DNA of 64,000 nucleotides. It comes from Caenibius tardaugens NBRC 16725. Lineage in GTDB: Bacteria > Pseudomonadota > Alphaproteobacteria > Sphingomonadales > Sphingomonadaceae. Shown piece by piece: positions 1-8,292 of the stretch; position 1 is the stretch's first letter; every line of letters starts with the position of its first letter. The notes below the pieces were generated by a model. That model had not been told where the DNA came from and made no database searches. It worked only from the letters and a program-made list of their open reading frames with translations. The position numbers and the translations under genes were made by a program. The stretch covers positions 806,001-870,000 of the forward strand of contig NZ_CP034179.1 in the NCBI RefSeq assembly GCF_003860345.1. Direction: 5' to 3'.

Positions 1-773
1 ACACGCTTTTCGAGCAGGCATTGGAGCTGCTCGGCGTCCAGTATTTTGACGGTTTCACCGGCCGCGCAGCCGGCCGGTTCGACCCTTCCGTTTATGGTTT
101 GGACATCTACTATCCGGGCGAGGTGGCGGAGGGCCGTGTACGGCGCTTCGACAAGTTCCTGCATTTCTACAAGCTCCACGGCTCGATCCACTGGTTCGAG
201 CAGGGCACCGAGATGCGCGCGCGTCATCCTGATCTGACCCCTTTTCAGACCTACGCCGCCATGACGGCCGAGCAGAAAGCCGCGTCGCTTCTGTCTCTGG
301 TCGGAGGGACGCCTTCGGTCGGGATTCTACCGACCGCGAACAAATTCGCTCAGACGCTTGCGATGCCCTACGCTCACCTCTTCCGGTCCTTTCAGGTGCG
401 GCTCGGCATCCCCCAGACCTTCCTCCTCGTGCTGGGCTATGGCTTCGGCGACGATCATGTCAGCCGGATCATCGAGAATGCGCTCATGAATCCGTCGCTT
501 GTGATGCTGGTAGTCGAACCAAATCCGAACAGTCCGGTGATCGCACGCATCCGGCGATACAAGGATCTCGGTAAGCGCGCCTTCGTCCTATGTCCGACGA
601 CGGATGCCTTCTCAGCAACACCATTCAAGCTCGCGACCTTCGACGACTTTGCGCGAACGGTGATGCCCGACGTGCAGTGGCTCGACGACTTCCTTCGCTT
701 GCGCCGCTTCGAAAAGCAGATCGCTTCGTCCGCAACATCAGCCGGAGCGGACACGGAGGGCGCGGATGGATAA
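1..773 (+). CDS. SIR2-like NADase subunit, C-terminal part (SIR2-HerA defence)
   Basis: The reading frame is open from the left window edge, so the N-terminus (with the NAD-binding Rossmann glycines) lies outside. The visible ~257 residues carry the SIR2-family catalytic-histidine context KLHGSIHW (near base 175) and, further on, LGYGFGDDHVSRII, the distal motif typical of bacterial SIR2_2 proteins. A TTG at 21 could be read as a start but would cut the domain, so I treat the gene as partial. It overlaps the downstream HerA gene by 8 bases (766-773), indicating translational coupling. In known SIR2-HerA systems the SIR2 subunit depletes NAD+ during phage infection and assembles with the HerA hexamer; that role is taken from the family. 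C-terminal residues after about base 700 are low in conservation and charged. Confidence 0.82.
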   Translation, partial: TLFEQALELLGVQYFDGFTGRAAGRFDPSVYGLDIYYPGEVAEGRVRRFDKFLHFYKLHGSIHWFEQGTEMRARHPDLTPFQTYAAMTAEQKAASLLSLVGGTPSVGILPTANKFAQTLAMPYAHLFRSFQVRLGIPQTFLLVLGYGFGDDHVSRIIENALMNPSLVMLVVEPNPNSPVIARIRRYKDLGKRAFVLCPTTDAFSATPFKLATFDDFARTVMPDVQWLDDFLRLRRFEKQIASSATSAGADTEGADG

Positions 774-2760
774 TCCGCGCCTCGTCGGGCACATCGTGTC
801 GGTTCAAGGCTTCCGAGTGAAGGTCGAATTGCTGCCCGAAACTCGGTCGGCGTTACGCGCCACGCTAGACGGCGTGCAGGCGGCCATCGCAATCAACGCC
901 TATCTGACCTTCTCGCTCGGTGCGGGGGAAACGGTCATCGGCATCATCACCGATCTGGAAGCTCGCGAGACCTTCGATCCCGGTAGCGGGGACGATCTAA
1001 ACCTCGAACTGATGAAACCACGCCGCGTTGCCAGCGTACAGCTGCTGGGCACGATCGAGCACAAGGACGAGGAGCCTACCTTCAGTCCAGGCATCTCGGT
1101 GCTGCCAACACTCGACACTCCCGCGGAGATCGGATCGCCGGACATCCTTCGCGCGGTGTTCGAGATACCACCGCGGCGCAACAAGCCAGAGGACTATGAC
1201 GCGAAGGATTTCGATTGCGATCTGAAGATCGGATTCCCGACCGGCCAAGACCGCAACGTCGTGCGGGCCTCCTATAACGACCTGTTCTCGCGGCCGCTCG
1301 CGATCGTGGGCAATACCGGCTCGGGCAAATCCTTCTCGGTGTCGAGCCTGATCCAGAAGGCGATGGCTGCGCTCGATGGCGCGGCCGAGGAGCCGCACGT
1401 CTTCATCCTCGACATCAATGGCGAGTATGCCAAGGCCTTCCCGACGGCTGAAGCGGCGCAACGCTTGCCGGATCGCATCTACCTCAATGGCAAGGAGTTC
1501 AGCCTTCCGCTCTGGTTTCTGAACGCCGAAGAAATCTGTGCGTGGCTGAGCGCGTCGGAGCAAACGCAGGAGCCCGTGCTGAAAGACTGGTGGGCGATTG
1601 CCAAGGGCGGCAGTGCCACCGCCGCCGCCAGCATGGGAGCGTTTCAGAATGGCATGAGCGCGCTCGACCAGCTCTTGAGCGAACTGACGAAGATCAAGAA
1701 GAAGGCAGCCGGCTCCTATTGCGATGCCGTGGTCGGCCACCTCGCCGATACAGACATTGATACAGACCCGTTCGCTGGCCTGTTTACCGCTCATAGGTCA
1801 GCTAACGATTTCAACACCGAGGTCATGAACAATCAGGCCGCCATAGCTGCGGAGGCGGAGAAGCTGAAAGACGCGATTCGCGCCAAGATCGTCGGTGGTA
1901 GCGGCACGGCGGAGGCCGGTGCACGCACTGCGGACTCTCCGTTGCCGATCGCCCGCGCAACCCTGACCGATCCATCGCTTATCAATCGGGCCGTATCCAA
2001 GGAGGATACGTTTCGCGTCGATGCCCACCTGACGACGTTGAAGCTGCGGCTGAAAACCCGCCTCGACGACAAGCGATGGCGCGCCTTCCTCAACTATGAG
2101 GAGACCGATACGAAGATCGAGAAGCTGTCCTCATGGTTCGCACGCTTCGGGCTTGGTGCTGCAACGGGACCGAAAGTCTCGGTGCTCGACCTGTCAATGT
2201 TGAGCAACGAGGTTCTTCCCTATGCTTGCGCGGTGATCGGGCGGGTGTTGCTGGAGGCGCGTGAGCGCCTGCCCGCAGCCTCGCGCTATAAGCATCCGTG
2301 GGTGCTTGTTCTCGAAGAGGCGCACAACTATGCCCGCCCGGCCCGCTCAGACGAGGATCGCGGTCATCGCCTAGCGCGGTTGACATACGAGCGCATCGCC
2401 AAAGAGGGGCGCAAATTCGGCCTTTCACTCATCATCGCCAGCCAGCGGCCGAGCGAGATCAGCCAGACGATCATCAGCCAGTGCGCCAACTTTATCAGCC
2501 ATCGCCTACAAAATCCTGACGATATCGACCATTTCCGGCGCATCATTCCAATGCAGGCGAGACGGCTGCTCGATCAGGTGACTATCCTGTCGTCAGGCGA
2601 GGCAATCGTATTCGGTAGCGCCTTTCATATTCCGACGCGGGTTCAATTCGACCGGCCTCAACCCGGCCCTTATAGTCAGACGGCCGCGCCCTATCATGAG
2701 TGGCGCAAGGAACAGAATCCGTTCCCGCTGTCGCAGGTCATCGATGCGTGGGGTGCCTGA
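766..2760 (+). CDS. herA: HerA-type ATPase/helicase (DUF87), partner of SIR2
   Basis: A 664-residue protein of the HerA/FtsK-like ATPase superfamily. An N-terminal beta-barrel-like HAS region precedes Walker A GNTGSGKS at residues 182-189; Walker B follows as VFILDINGEY (about 211-220). The second acidic motif is VLVLEEAHNYA (about 513-523), followed by KFGLSLIIASQRPSEIS, the sensor-like stretch usual in HerA. The ATG overlaps the stop of the SIR2-like gene, so the two are made as a pair. HerA hexamers load on DNA and, in SIR2-HerA antiphage complexes, stimulate or gate the NADase. An alternative is a NurA-HerA repair pair, but no NurA is next to it and the SIR2 neighbour argues for defence. 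Confidence 0.88.
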   Translation: MDNPRLVGHIVSVQGFRVKVELLPETRSALRATLDGVQAAIAINAYLTFSLGAGETVIGIITDLEARETFDPGSGDDLNLELMKPRRVASVQLLGTIEHKDEEPTFSPGISVLPTLDTPAEIGSPDILRAVFEIPPRRNKPEDYDAKDFDCDLKIGFPTGQDRNVVRASYNDLFSRPLAIVGNTGSGKSFSVSSLIQKAMAALDGAAEEPHVFILDINGEYAKAFPTAEAAQRLPDRIYLNGKEFSLPLWFLNAEEICAWLSASEQTQEPVLKDWWAIAKGGSATAAASMGAFQNGMSALDQLLSELTKIKKKAAGSYCDAVVGHLADTDIDTDPFAGLFTAHRSANDFNTEVMNNQAAIAAEAEKLKDAIRAKIVGGSGTAEAGARTADSPLPIARATLTDPSLINRAVSKEDTFRVDAHLTTLKLRLKTRLDDKRWRAFLNYEETDTKIEKLSSWFARFGLGAATGPKVSVLDLSMLSNEVLPYACAVIGRVLLEARERLPAASRYKHPWVLVLEEAHNYARPARSDEDRGHRLARLTYERIAKEGRKFGLSLIIASQRPSEISQTIISQCANFISHRLQNPDDIDHFRRIIPMQARRLLDQVTILSSGEAIVFGSAFHIPTRVQFDRPQPGPYSQTAAPYHEWRKEQNPFPLSQVIDAWGA

Positions 2761-3597
2761 CGCGCAGGTTTCGCCAGCCCTGCTCATGGCATTGTGCAGC
2801 GGCTCATTTCAAAACACTAGAAATGGGGACCACCTAGGCGAACAGGCCGCTGCCCTCTACGGCGACAATCGGCGGAGAAAGACGCTACACGGTGGCCCAA
2901 TCATAGTGCGATAGCGTAGGTATAGTGCCCATCCTCATCGGGCGTGGCCCGCCAGCCAGTCTCCAGATATCGAGATGTAGCACCCAGCCCTCGCACGAAC
3001 CGCGCGGTTCCGCGGCGTTTGCCGCGCAAGGCGTAGCGCAGAGAATGCCAAAGAGAGAATCTGGCGGACAAATTCACGGGTTTTCTCTGCCCCCTCTCGT
3101 CGCAGTACGGCTTGTCCCATTCGCCTCTGACTGACCAATTTCAGCATCGCAGTTTCGCGCATATTTCCCTGTTTAACAGGGAATATATTAGTCAAATTCG
3201 TGAGTGCTGCGGATATTGGCGTGCAACCACCTGTTATATAGCCGTAATTCACGGAAATTCGCGTCCCGGATCAGGGAAATAATATTCCCGGAACAGGGAA
3301 TTTACGCGCGTGAACAGGGATCATTTTCTGTCATGGCGATCTGCGCCTTCAAGATGCAGTCCACCGTCCCGCAAGACCGAAAAACATAAAAGGAAAGTCA
3401 TCAAATCGGGCGATTTAAAAATGTGCGATCCAGAGTGATTTTTCACTTGCCACGAATCATTGGCGGTCGTTACCAATACCTCGAATCCAAGCCATGGGGT
3501 GCGGGTTTTAATAAAGGGAAGAAAGATGGTCGAGGTTTAACCCCGGCGCTTCGCCCTTGCCATGGGAAAGCTCCGGTTAACACAAAGGAGCATGAAA
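2761..3597. other. Gene-free stretch of ~840 bases
   Basis: I find no convincing gene. Short open frames here lack recognisable domains and good ribosome sites. The second half holds several CAGGGAA motifs (annotated separately). The last bases, AAAGGAG at 3584-3590, are the ribosome site of the methyltransferase gene at 3598. Confidence 0.6.
3165..3320. repeat. Cluster of CAGGGAA motifs incl. a palindrome
   Basis: A 9+1+9 perfect inverted repeat (TTCCCTGTT T AACAGGGAA) lies at 3165-3183. Further copies follow: ATCAGGGAA near 3270, a facing pair TTCCC...CAGGGAA at 3285-3300, and AACAGGGAT near 3313-3321. The copies are irregularly spaced and partly in opposite orientation, so this is not a CRISPR. 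It could be a dispersed sphingomonad repeat or a binding region for an element-encoded DNA-binding protein. No function is shown. Confidence 0.5.
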
Positions 3598-4935
3598 ATG
3601 GCAAAACTGAGTATCGAGTACCGGCCAATTGGGGACTTAAAGCCCAGGCCCACCAACCCCCGCACACATTCCAAAAAGCAGATCGAGCAGATCGCTGCGT
3701 CTATCCATCGGTTTGGCTTTACCAATCCCGTGCTGATCGATGATGGCAACGGCGTGATTGCCGGACACGGCAGGCTGGAAGCGGCAAAACTGATCGGCAT
3801 GGATGAAGTGCCCACAGTGCGTCTGTCGGATATGCGCGAAGCTGAGATCAGGGCTTATGTCATTGCCGACAATCGCCTCGCTGAAAATGCGGGATGGGAT
3901 CGCGAACTGCTGGCCCTCGAGTTTGCGTATCTGAGTGCACTGGACATCGATCTGGATGTCACCATCACCGGGTTCGAACTGCCCGAGATCGATATCCTGC
4001 TGGATGAACTGCACGCTGCACCTGCGATCGATAGCGATGGCGCCGATAATAGTTGTCCGGATATGACCGATGGCCCAGCTGTCACCCGGTCTGGTGATCT
4101 GTGGGTGATTGGCGATCACAAGCTGTACTGCGGCGATGCGCTTGAGAAGGCGAGCTATGATATCCTGATGGGTGACGAGCGGGCGCAGATGGTCTTTACC
4201 GATCCGCCTTATAATGTCCCGATTGAGGGGCATGTCTCCGGCCTTGGCCGTATCCGCCACCGCGAATTTGCCATGGCCTCCGGAGAAATGACGCGTGAGG
4301 AATTTATCCGGTTCCTTGTCGACGGCATGACGCGCCTTGCCGCCTATTCGGCAGAAGGGGCCCTGCACTTCATTTGCATGGACTGGCGCCATGCGCATGA
4401 GCTGCTGATGGCAGGTGACGGCGTCTATGATGAGCTGAAGAACATCTGCGTCTGGGCCAAGACCAATGCCGGGATGGGTTCGCTCTATCGTTCGCAGCAC
4501 GAACTGGTGTTCGTATTCAAGTCTGGCACTACGGCACACATCAACAATGTCGAACTGGGCCGTCATGGGCGCAACCGGACCAATGTCTGGACCTATGCCG
4601 GGGTAAACAGTTTTGGTCAGGACCGGGGTGATCTGGCGCTTCATCCAACGGTGAAGCCTGTCGACCTTGTCGCCGATGCGATCAGGGACTGTTCGCATCG
4701 CAATGGCATTGTGCTTGATGCCTTTGGGGGCTCGGGTACGACACTGATTGCTGCAGAACGCACCGGACGGTTCGGCCGGGCGATTGAGATCGATCCACAC
4801 TACTGCGATGTTATCGTGCGTCGGATGAAGCAGGTGTGCGGCATCGATGCGGTTCTGGCCGGCACCAGTCAGAGCTTTGCCGATGTGGAAGCCGAACGGC
4901 TCGCTTTCCTCGCCACGGAAGAGGTGATGGCATGA
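3598..4935 (+). CDS. ParB-domain N6A/N4C DNA methyltransferase
   Basis: The N-terminal ~100 residues are a ParB/Srx-like domain (GDLKPRPTNPRTHSKKQ, then VIAGHGRLEAAKLIG and VIADNRLAENAGWD). A class-beta DNA amino-methyltransferase follows: catalytic motif IV DPPYNVPI at about residue 202 comes before SAM-binding motif I DAFGGSGTTL at about 374. The reaction would be N6-adenine or N4-cytosine methylation. I chose ATG 3598 because GGAG ends 7 bases upstream; ATGs at 3562 and 3592 are poorly placed. The stop overlaps the next gene (ATGA at 4932). Such ParB-methylase fusions are common in phages and mobile elements, often as orphan methylases. The Mrr-like nuclease at 5974 is the only nearby candidate restriction partner. 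Target sequence unknown. Confidence 0.88.
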   Translation: MAKLSIEYRPIGDLKPRPTNPRTHSKKQIEQIAASIHRFGFTNPVLIDDGNGVIAGHGRLEAAKLIGMDEVPTVRLSDMREAEIRAYVIADNRLAENAGWDRELLALEFAYLSALDIDLDVTITGFELPEIDILLDELHAAPAIDSDGADNSCPDMTDGPAVTRSGDLWVIGDHKLYCGDALEKASYDILMGDERAQMVFTDPPYNVPIEGHVSGLGRIRHREFAMASGEMTREEFIRFLVDGMTRLAAYSAEGALHFICMDWRHAHELLMAGDGVYDELKNICVWAKTNAGMGSLYRSQHELVFVFKSGTTAHINNVELGRHGRNRTNVWTYAGVNSFGQDRGDLALHPTVKPVDLVADAIRDCSHRNGIVLDAFGGSGTTLIAAERTGRFGRAIEIDPHYCDVIVRRMKQVCGIDAVLAGTSQSFADVEAERLAFLATEEVMA

Positions 4936-5462
4936 GCGACATGACAGACAACCCGGCAGACTACGAGGTTGGTTACGGCCGGCCGCCAAAGCACACACGC
5001 TTTCAGCCCGGACGTTCGGGCAATGTGAGTGGCAGGCGCAAGAAGAAGCCCGTGCACGAGACCGATGTGCTGCGCATTCTCGATGAACCGGTTGCGGTAC
5101 GTGCGGGTAACCGCAAGAAGGAGATGGTCCCGCGGGAAATTGCACTGCGTAAGTTGGTCAAATCCGCTCTTGCCGGCGATCGCAAAGCGCTGTTCCATAT
5201 ACTCGATGCATTTGTACAGCATGGCGTGCTGACCACAGCGCCAGCTGCACAGCGCGTGCCGGGCGTCATCCATGTGGACACCCGCAGCATGCCTTTTGAC
5301 ATGGGGGTCCTTCTTCATAGCCGGTTTGGCCAGCGCAAGACGTTCACGGCTGCGCAGCGGGACTGGGCGCGTAACGCCTATCTGCATAGCCGTAGCGAGA
5401 CACAGGCACAGATCGATAGCGCAATCGGCTATCCCGATCTTCAGGAAGGCGGTGCAGCATGA
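4932..5462 (+). CDS. DUF5681 domain protein
   Basis: A 176-residue basic protein starting at ATG 4932, which overlaps the methyltransferase stop by four bases. Residues about 9-36 hold the DUF5681 signature YEVGYGRPPKHTRFQPGRSG followed by NVSGRRKKKP. The rest is helical and charged, with no catalytic motif I recognise. DUF5681 proteins are regularly found downstream of ParB-type methylases in alphaproteobacterial mobile elements; their biochemical role is unknown to me. A longer frame beginning at 4836 exists but its extra N-terminus lies inside the methylase and is not credible. Transcribed with its neighbours as one unit. Confidence 0.78.
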   Translation: MSDMTDNPADYEVGYGRPPKHTRFQPGRSGNVSGRRKKKPVHETDVLRILDEPVAVRAGNRKKEMVPREIALRKLVKSALAGDRKALFHILDAFVQHGVLTTAPAAQRVPGVIHVDTRSMPFDMGVLLHSRFGQRKTFTAAQRDWARNAYLHSRSETQAQIDSAIGYPDLQEGGAA

Positions 5463-5917
5463 GCGGCAAACGCAAGGCGCGTGGTCGTGGTCGTCCTCCC
5501 GGTTCGGTCAACACGCGCACGCTGGTTCACGATCTTGCAGGCGACACGATCATGCTGCGCGATGCAGGTGGCGTATCGCGGCAGGTGTCGATAGTTGAGG
5601 CTTTGCTCCTGACCCTGCGCAATCTTGCCATGACAGGCGACATCGAAGCGGCAAAGCGGCTCGAGAAGTTGCATAGGATGCGTGTTCCTGAGCCAACCGA
5701 TGGATCCACGCAAGGTCTGCTTCTCGTGCCCGAAGCGCTCAGTGTGGAAGAATGGGCCCGGCAGGAAGACATTCGCTGTCAGCATACCCAACCGCCAGAG
5801 ATGCCCGCAGCAGTAGTGCAGCCTCAGGCGAGCACGGTTGCTGCACCTGTTGTGCAGAGGCCTCCTTCAAACCCTGGCGGATCGTTGCCCAGACGGTCAG
5901 CAAGGCTGATCCGTTAG
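5459..5917 (+). CDS. Small basic protein of the methylase cassette
   Basis: A 152-residue protein whose ATG overlaps the DUF5681 stop (ATGA). The N-terminus is strongly basic with RGRGRPPGSVNTRTL, an AT-hook-like/DUF5681-like start. The middle (SIVEALLLTLRNLAMTGDIEAAKRLEKLH) is amphipathic helix, and the C-terminal ~50 residues are proline/glutamine-rich and probably disordered. I do not recognise a named family with confidence. Its tight coupling to the two genes upstream suggests that all three act together, perhaps as DNA-binding accessory proteins of the mobile element. Confidence 0.65.
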   Translation: MSGKRKARGRGRPPGSVNTRTLVHDLAGDTIMLRDAGGVSRQVSIVEALLLTLRNLAMTGDIEAAKRLEKLHRMRVPEPTDGSTQGLLLVPEALSVEEWARQEDIRCQHTQPPEMPAAVVQPQASTVAAPVVQRPPSNPGGSLPRRSARLIR

Positions 5918-5922
5918 ACCAG

Positions 5923-5958
5923 GCTTCCATTCGCCGGTTGACCCGTACGAATGGAAGC
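5923..5958. terminator. Hairpin between convergent genes
   Basis: A perfect 11-base inverted repeat (GCTTCCATTCG / CGAATGGAAGC) with a 14-base loop lies in the 56-base gap between the plus-strand gene ending at 5917 and the minus-strand gene ending at 5974. Position and symmetry fit a bidirectional terminator, but no clear T-run follows on either strand. Confidence 0.5.
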
Positions 5959-5973
5959 AGAGGGAGCATCCGC

Positions 5974-6957
5974 TCAGCTGACGTGTTCGATCAGCCAGTC
6001 GAGCAGTCCTGCGCCCAGTGCGCGCCGGGCCAGTTCAGGTCCGATCCAGACGTGCATGCCCGGCTGATCTTCAAGCACCAGGTTCCCTTTGGCCGTATGG
6101 CACGCAAAGTAGAAGCGATCCGCGCCCGATTTGCGGAAACGTTCGACATAATCATCCAGCACCTTCTGGGTGGCGCTTGATTTGATCTGCACCCATGCCG
6201 ATTCCGAAGTGGTGGGATGGGTCAGGAAAAGGTCGAGATCAACTTCCCCATCCCCTGTGGCTGACTGACGTTGCCATCCACCCCGGGCGAAGATCAGATC
6301 GACCATGATCTCGAAGTCACGCCAGTCGAGCTGGCTGATCATCCGGGCAGTGACATCCTCGAGCTGGTTCTTAAGGGCAACCGCTTCGGCCACTACGGGT
6401 TCTTCTTCTCCGCGTATCTTGCGCAGCAGATACTCATCGGGGCCCACTTTGCATAAGGTGCGCTGGTAGGCGGTGACCCGTGTCAGCACCGAGCTCAACG
6501 CTTTTACGGTAAGGGGATCACCCTGAAGATTGTAGCTGTGCCAGCCATCAAGGGTTCTGCGCAGACGCATCGGGCGATCCTCCCCCTCTTCGTTGCTGGC
6601 TATGGCGGGGCCTTCTGCAAAGGCCCACCACAAGTGGCCACCGGCAATCGTCACCCACAGGCAGTGATCGTCCAGTTCATAGAAATCGCGCAGTTCACGC
6701 AGATCACCGCCAAGGGCACCTTGTTTGCGGCCCGAGGCCAGGATCTGGCGCCGGACTTCATCCCAGTTGCCTGCGGCACAAGGCGCATGCGCAACATTGC
6801 GATACTTGAAGGGGATCGTACCGTTGGCAATCGCTTCCTCGGCCCAGGTTCCGCCTTGTCCCAGGCGTATAAAGCGCACCGCCGAAGGCTGCTTCAGCCG
6901 TCCCAGCGTCTCTTCTGCAATTCTTGTCGTCGTATCCAGCACCGTCGCACTCCTCAT
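5974..6957 (-). CDS. Mrr-like PD-(D/E)XK restriction endonuclease
   Basis: A 327-residue protein. The C-terminal third contains an Mrr/REase-like core: LDWRDFEIMVDLIF with the first acidic residue, GDGEVDLDL with the metal-binding Asp, and AWVQIKSSA with Q-x-K. The N-terminal ~200 residues have no family I can name. It would cut DNA, perhaps in a modification-dependent way as type IV Mrr enzymes do. ATG 6957 has no ribosome site upstream; GTG 6942, with AGGAG seven bases before it, is an alternative and possibly better start. It converges with the ParB-methyltransferase cassette, so the pair may form a restriction-modification unit, though Mrr-like enzymes often act alone. An IS110 element begins right upstream and may have removed its promoter. 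Confidence 0.75.
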   Translation of the reverse strand: MRSATVLDTTTRIAEETLGRLKQPSAVRFIRLGQGGTWAEEAIANGTIPFKYRNVAHAPCAAGNWDEVRRQILASGRKQGALGGDLRELRDFYELDDHCLWVTIAGGHLWWAFAEGPAIASNEEGEDRPMRLRRTLDGWHSYNLQGDPLTVKALSSVLTRVTAYQRTLCKVGPDEYLLRKIRGEEEPVVAEAVALKNQLEDVTARMISQLDWRDFEIMVDLIFARGGWQRQSATGDGEVDLDLFLTHPTTSESAWVQIKSSATQKVLDDYVERFRKSGADRFYFACHTAKGNLVLEDQPGMHVWIGPELARRALGAGLLDWLIEHVS

Positions 6958-7098
6958 TGGGGCGACGGATCACTTTGGCATTGTCGTCGCGCCTATGTCC
7001 TCTCGGGGCGACGGCCAAAGCCGGTTGTGGTTTAGCTGAGGTCTGTTCTCTTCTGCAAACGGGCGCACGATGGTGCTGCACGATGGAAGGGAGATGAC
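6958..7098 (+). ncRNA. Possible bridge-RNA region of the IS110 element
   Basis: IS110-group elements encode their bridge RNA in the noncoding left end upstream of the transposase. This 141-base stretch is noncoding and contains repeated GGGGCGACGG and complementary GTCGTCGC segments that could pair. Assignment rests on position and family knowledge only; no target match was found. Confidence 0.3.
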
Positions 7099-8262
7099 AT
7101 GATGACGAAGAAGATCACGAACGCCGAGATCCTGGCGATCCGGGCCGCGGCGGAAGTAGACCCGGCATGTGGCCGCGTTTGGGTCGGCCTCGATGTCGGC
7201 CTCAAATCTACATCGGTGTGCGTGCTGGATCGCGACGGTAAGGTCGTCCACCAGGCTTCTATGAAAACACATCCGATCGAAATTGGGCGTTATCTCGCAA
7301 AGAACTTCGCCTCCAATGTATCGGTCGTGGGCATGGAGACCGGTGCGATGTCCGCGCACCTCGCCAGCGGACTGCGCAAGCAGGGCTACCAAGTCGCCGT
7401 GATGGACGCGCTGCAGGTCCATCGTGTGCTGTCCCTGAAGCGCAACAAGACCGATACCAACGATGCGCGTGGCATAGCTGAGATCACGCGGACGGGCCGC
7501 GACTATCTGACCGAAGTTTATGTGAAGAGCACGGCCTGCTTTGAGGTGCGCGCCCAGCTCATCATGCGCCATCGTCTGGTCCAGCAACGCTTGGCCAACG
7601 AAAACATGATCCGTGGCCTGTTGCGCGTCTATGGTGGGCGGGTCGAGCCTGGCGCCAAGTCATCGGCCACCTACCGCGACCGGGTCGTCGAGCAGTTGCT
7701 TATCATCCAGGACCGGGAAGGCATTAACCTGCGGCCGCGCATAGTGCCGGTGCTCGACCTGTGCGAGCGGCTCCAGGCGGATACCGCCCGGATCGAGACC
7801 GAACTGGAAGCACTCGCAGCCGCCAACCCGGTATGCCGGAGGTTCATGGCAGTGCCCGGCATCGGTGCCATCACTGCACTGTCATTCTTTACCGCGATCG
7901 AAGAACCTTCCCGCTTCCGGCGAGCCGACGATGTCGCCGCCTATCTCGGGCTCACGCCGCGTGTTTACCAGTCTGGCGAAAGCCTTGTTCATGGCAAAAT
8001 CAGTAAGATGGGCAATCGGCTGACCCGCACGCATCTGGTCTCAGCTGCAACGGTACTGCTGTCCGCCACCAAGACCTTTTCGTCATTGAAGGACTGGGGC
8101 ATCAGGCTGGCGAAGAAGATCGGGTTCAACAAGGCCAAGGTCGCCGTCGCGCGTAAGCTCGCCGTCATCCTGTTCGGCATGTGGCGCGATGGCACCCACT
8201 TCCAGTTCAAGACAGAGACCGTCGAGCCGCATCGTCAGATGATGCAGGCAGCTCGCGCCTGA
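7099..8262 (+). CDS. IS110-family transposase
   Basis: A 387-residue DEDD transposase. The RuvC-like domain begins WVGLDVGLKSTSVCVLD (first Asp), then VVGMETG (Glu) and KTDTNDARGIAE (the D-x-x-D pair). The C-terminal transposase-20 domain carries VPGIGAITALSFF and the DVAAYLGLTPRVYQSGE / GKISKMGNRLTRTHL stretch around the catalytic serine region. The frame is intact and of usual length, so the copy may be active. AGGGAG lies just upstream of the ATG. Confidence 0.93.
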   Translation: MMTKKITNAEILAIRAAAEVDPACGRVWVGLDVGLKSTSVCVLDRDGKVVHQASMKTHPIEIGRYLAKNFASNVSVVGMETGAMSAHLASGLRKQGYQVAVMDALQVHRVLSLKRNKTDTNDARGIAEITRTGRDYLTEVYVKSTACFEVRAQLIMRHRLVQQRLANENMIRGLLRVYGGRVEPGAKSSATYRDRVVEQLLIIQDREGINLRPRIVPVLDLCERLQADTARIETELEALAAANPVCRRFMAVPGIGAITALSFFTAIEEPSRFRRADDVAAYLGLTPRVYQSGESLVHGKISKMGNRLTRTHLVSAATVLLSATKTFSSLKDWGIRLAKKIGFNKAKVAVARKLAVILFGMWRDGTHFQFKTETVEPHRQMMQAARA

Positions 8263-8292
8263 CACGATTTACACTTATCCGTCCCGTCGGAC

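Larger units (their letters stand above)
6958..8292 (+). mobile_element. IS110-family insertion sequence (IS110 group)
   Basis: The element has one DEDD transposase (7099-8262), ~140 noncoding bases upstream and ~30 downstream. Boundaries are approximate because IS110-group elements lack terminal inverted repeats. The left limit is set by the Mrr-like gene and the right by an IS6 end starting at 8293. A direct repeat GGGGCGACGG occurs at 6959-6968 and 7005-7014. Confidence 0.7.

Noticed and set aside
2935-3252. 105-residue minus-strand frame
   Set aside because: Crosses the CAGGGAA repeats and has no domain; likely chance.
3150-3330. CRISPR-like repeat cluster
   Set aside because: Repeats are short, irregularly spaced and in both orientations, with no cas genes in the window.
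3637-5145. 502-residue open frame on the minus strand
   Set aside because: It is the antisense of the methyltransferase gene, has no recognisable domain, and its codon content reflects the opposite strand.
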